DNA of 6,673 nt from Ignavibacteriales bacterium (GTDB lineage Bacteria > Bacteroidota > Ignavibacteria > Ignavibacteriales > Melioribacteraceae). Of this stretch, positions 5,571 through 6,673 are shown piece by piece. The translations under genes and the position numbers were made by a program. The stretch lies in assembly GCA_007280825.1 (NCBI GenBank), contig QYQI01000060.1, positions 1 to 6,673 on the forward strand, written 5' to 3'. The notes beneath the pieces are model-generated. The model was not told the origin of the DNA. It made no database searches and saw only the letters and a program-made list of their open reading frames with translations. Within the stretch, counting starts at the first letter, position 1; each line of letters starts with the position of its first letter.

Positions 5571-6671
5571 TTGATTAAGAAAATATTTCTTTTAATAACG
5601 GTCGTATTTTTATTAAGTGCGACCGTTTTTTATTCTAAGAACAATCCTAGACCAAAAAACATTATTTTATTAATTGGCGATGGAATGGGACTAGGTCAAG
5701 TTTCGACTTCAGTTCTTTTCTCAAAAAATGATCAGTTCAAAAAATTCTATACAATCGGTCTTGTTAATACTTGTTCTGCAGATAATTTAATAACTGATTC
5801 AGCTGCCGGTGCAACTGCGTATGCTACAGGTTATCTTACGAACAATGCTGTTGTAGGTCAAGATCCGCAAGGAAAATATCTTCAAACCATTTTGGAGATA
5901 GCTGAAAATAAAAAAATGAGTACCGGTTTGGTTGTAACAAGTTCAATTACAAATGCAACACCCGCTTGTTTTTATTCACATGTTAATCATAGAAATAAGG
6001 AATTTGATATTGCCGAACAGTTTGTTCACAGCGGAGTTGATTTTGTTATCGGCGGAGGAACAGATTTTTTTGTTCCTCTGGATTTTGGTGGTAAGCGTGA
6101 AGATCACAAAAATTTTTTAGATACTCTTTCTTCTTATGGATATAAAATCTTCCAAGATTTTTCTGAGATGCATGAATCAAGTACAATAAAAAAAGTTGCG
6201 GCTATACTTGGGAATAATGGCATTGCAAAAGCAAGTGATCGAAATTATTCTCTTGGTGATATGACAAAGAAAGCAATCTCACATTTAAATAAAAATAAAA
6301 ACGGTTTCTTCTTGATGATCGAAGGATCGCAAATTGATTGGGCCGGTCATAATAATGATGAAGAATATTTATTTCAAGAGATGAACGATTTTAATTCGGC
6401 AATTGAAGCAGCACTCGAGTTCGCCCAAAAAGATGGAAACACATTAGTTGTAATTACTGCTGATCATGAAACTGGCGGAATGTCAATCACATCCGGTGAC
6501 CTTAAAGAAAATAAAATTAATCTAGGTTGGGTGACAAAAAAACATACGGCTAACTTAGTTGGAATTTTTAGTTATGGAATTGGTGCAGAAAGTTTTAACG
6601 GAATACAGAATAATTTTATTATTGGTAGAAAACTTATCAATTATATAGAACCCCAAAAAAGCTGGAAATAG
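5571..6671 (+). CDS. Alkaline phosphatase (PhoA family), exported
   Basis: A metal-dependent phosphomonoesterase that releases phosphate from organic esters outside the cytoplasm. The N-terminus (KK, then a hydrophobic stretch at about 5-20) is a signal peptide or membrane anchor without an obvious AxA cleavage site or lipobox. Active-site motifs are present in order: metal ligand D37 in LIGDGMG (34-40), nucleophile S77 in TDSAAGATA (75-83), T130 in ITNATPA (126-132), metal ligands E251, D256 and H260 in EGSQIDWAGH, D298/H299 in TADHETGG, and H325 in KKHTA. Spacing matches E. coli PhoA (E322/D327/H331, D369/H370, H412). Position 128 is Asn where E. coli has D153, and W257 replaces K328; both sites tune the metal environment. 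At 366 residues it is shorter than most homologues and lacks large insertions. The start is TTG, supported by GGAG. It may be co-transcribed with ilvE, although a terminator-like hairpin lies within codons 9-19. Confidence 0.93.
   Translation: MIKKIFLLITVVFLLSATVFYSKNNPRPKNIILLIGDGMGLGQVSTSVLFSKNDQFKKFYTIGLVNTCSADNLITDSAAGATAYATGYLTNNAVVGQDPQGKYLQTILEIAENKKMSTGLVVTSSITNATPACFYSHVNHRNKEFDIAEQFVHSGVDFVIGGGTDFFVPLDFGGKREDHKNFLDTLSSYGYKIFQDFSEMHESSTIKKVAAILGNNGIAKASDRNYSLGDMTKKAISHLNKNKNGFFLMIEGSQIDWAGHNNDEEYLFQEMNDFNSAIEAALEFAQKDGNTLVVITADHETGGMSITSGDLKENKINLGWVTKKHTANLVGIFSYGIGAESFNGIQNNFIIGRKLINYIEPQKSWK
5597..5631 (+). terminator. Terminator-like hairpin inside the phosphatase signal-peptide codons
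   Basis: AACGGTCG (5597-5604) and CGACCGTT (5620-5627) form a perfect 8-bp stem with a 15-nt loop, followed by a run of T's (5626-5631). This is the shape of an intrinsic terminator, 41 nt after the ilvE stop, but it overlaps codons 9-19 of the phosphatase, within its hydrophobic signal segment. It could end most ilvE transcripts, with ribosomes translating the phosphatase start opening the stem. It could also be a coincidence of codon choice, though an 8-bp stem plus a T-run is uncommon by chance. Confidence 0.6.
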
Positions 6672-6673
6672 AC

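Noticed and set aside
1..6673. CRISPR arrays, insertion sequences, tRNA or rRNA genes, phage or defence genes
   Set aside because: No regularly spaced repeats, transposase-like frames, cloverleaf-type segments or defence domains were found on either strand.

Overview
The window is AT-rich, with Ile codons ATT/ATA and Arg AGA common. Its gene content fits a Bacteroidota/Ignavibacteriota-type bacterium: a PEP-synthase-like protein with receiver domains at its N-terminus, an MlaE-type permease, a hexameric NADP-type glutamate dehydrogenase and a eukaryotic-like (class II) branched-chain aminotransferase. This placement is inferred from family knowledge and no marker gene confirms it.

Layout. 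Positions 1-1368 (minus) hold the first 456 residues of a large multidomain protein: two receiver-like domains, then the beginning of a PEP synthase/pyruvate phosphate dikinase nucleotide-binding domain, cut by the window edge. A strong intrinsic terminator near 1440 separates it from gdhA (1474-2835, minus). Upstream of gdhA is a 447-bp non-coding stretch with a compact array of three small GC-rich hairpins and a possible promoter. Next comes mlaE (3283-4056, minus), with no MlaF or MlaD gene on its downstream side, and a 39-codon open frame just upstream of it. On the plus strand, a tiny Ile-rich leader ORF and an intrinsic terminator precede ilvE (4485-5555). An alkaline phosphatase gene with a TTG start (5571-6671) follows 15 bp later.

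Main result. The leader of ilvE looks like a classic ribosome-mediated attenuator. A 19-residue peptide with 9 Ile, 3 Leu and 1 Val ends 13 nt before a CCCGG/CCGGG hairpin with a T-run, and the branched-chain aminotransferase start lies 43 nt beyond. A second terminator-like hairpin lies inside the signal-peptide codons of the downstream phosphatase, so transcription from ilvE into that gene may depend on translation.

Together the genes cover glutamate synthesis (GdhA), glutamate-dependent transamination of branched-chain amino acids (IlvE), lipid transport between membranes (MlaE), phosphate release outside the cytoplasm (phosphatase) and a receiver-fused pyruvate/PEP enzyme. Only ilvE and the phosphatase look like a possible transcription unit.
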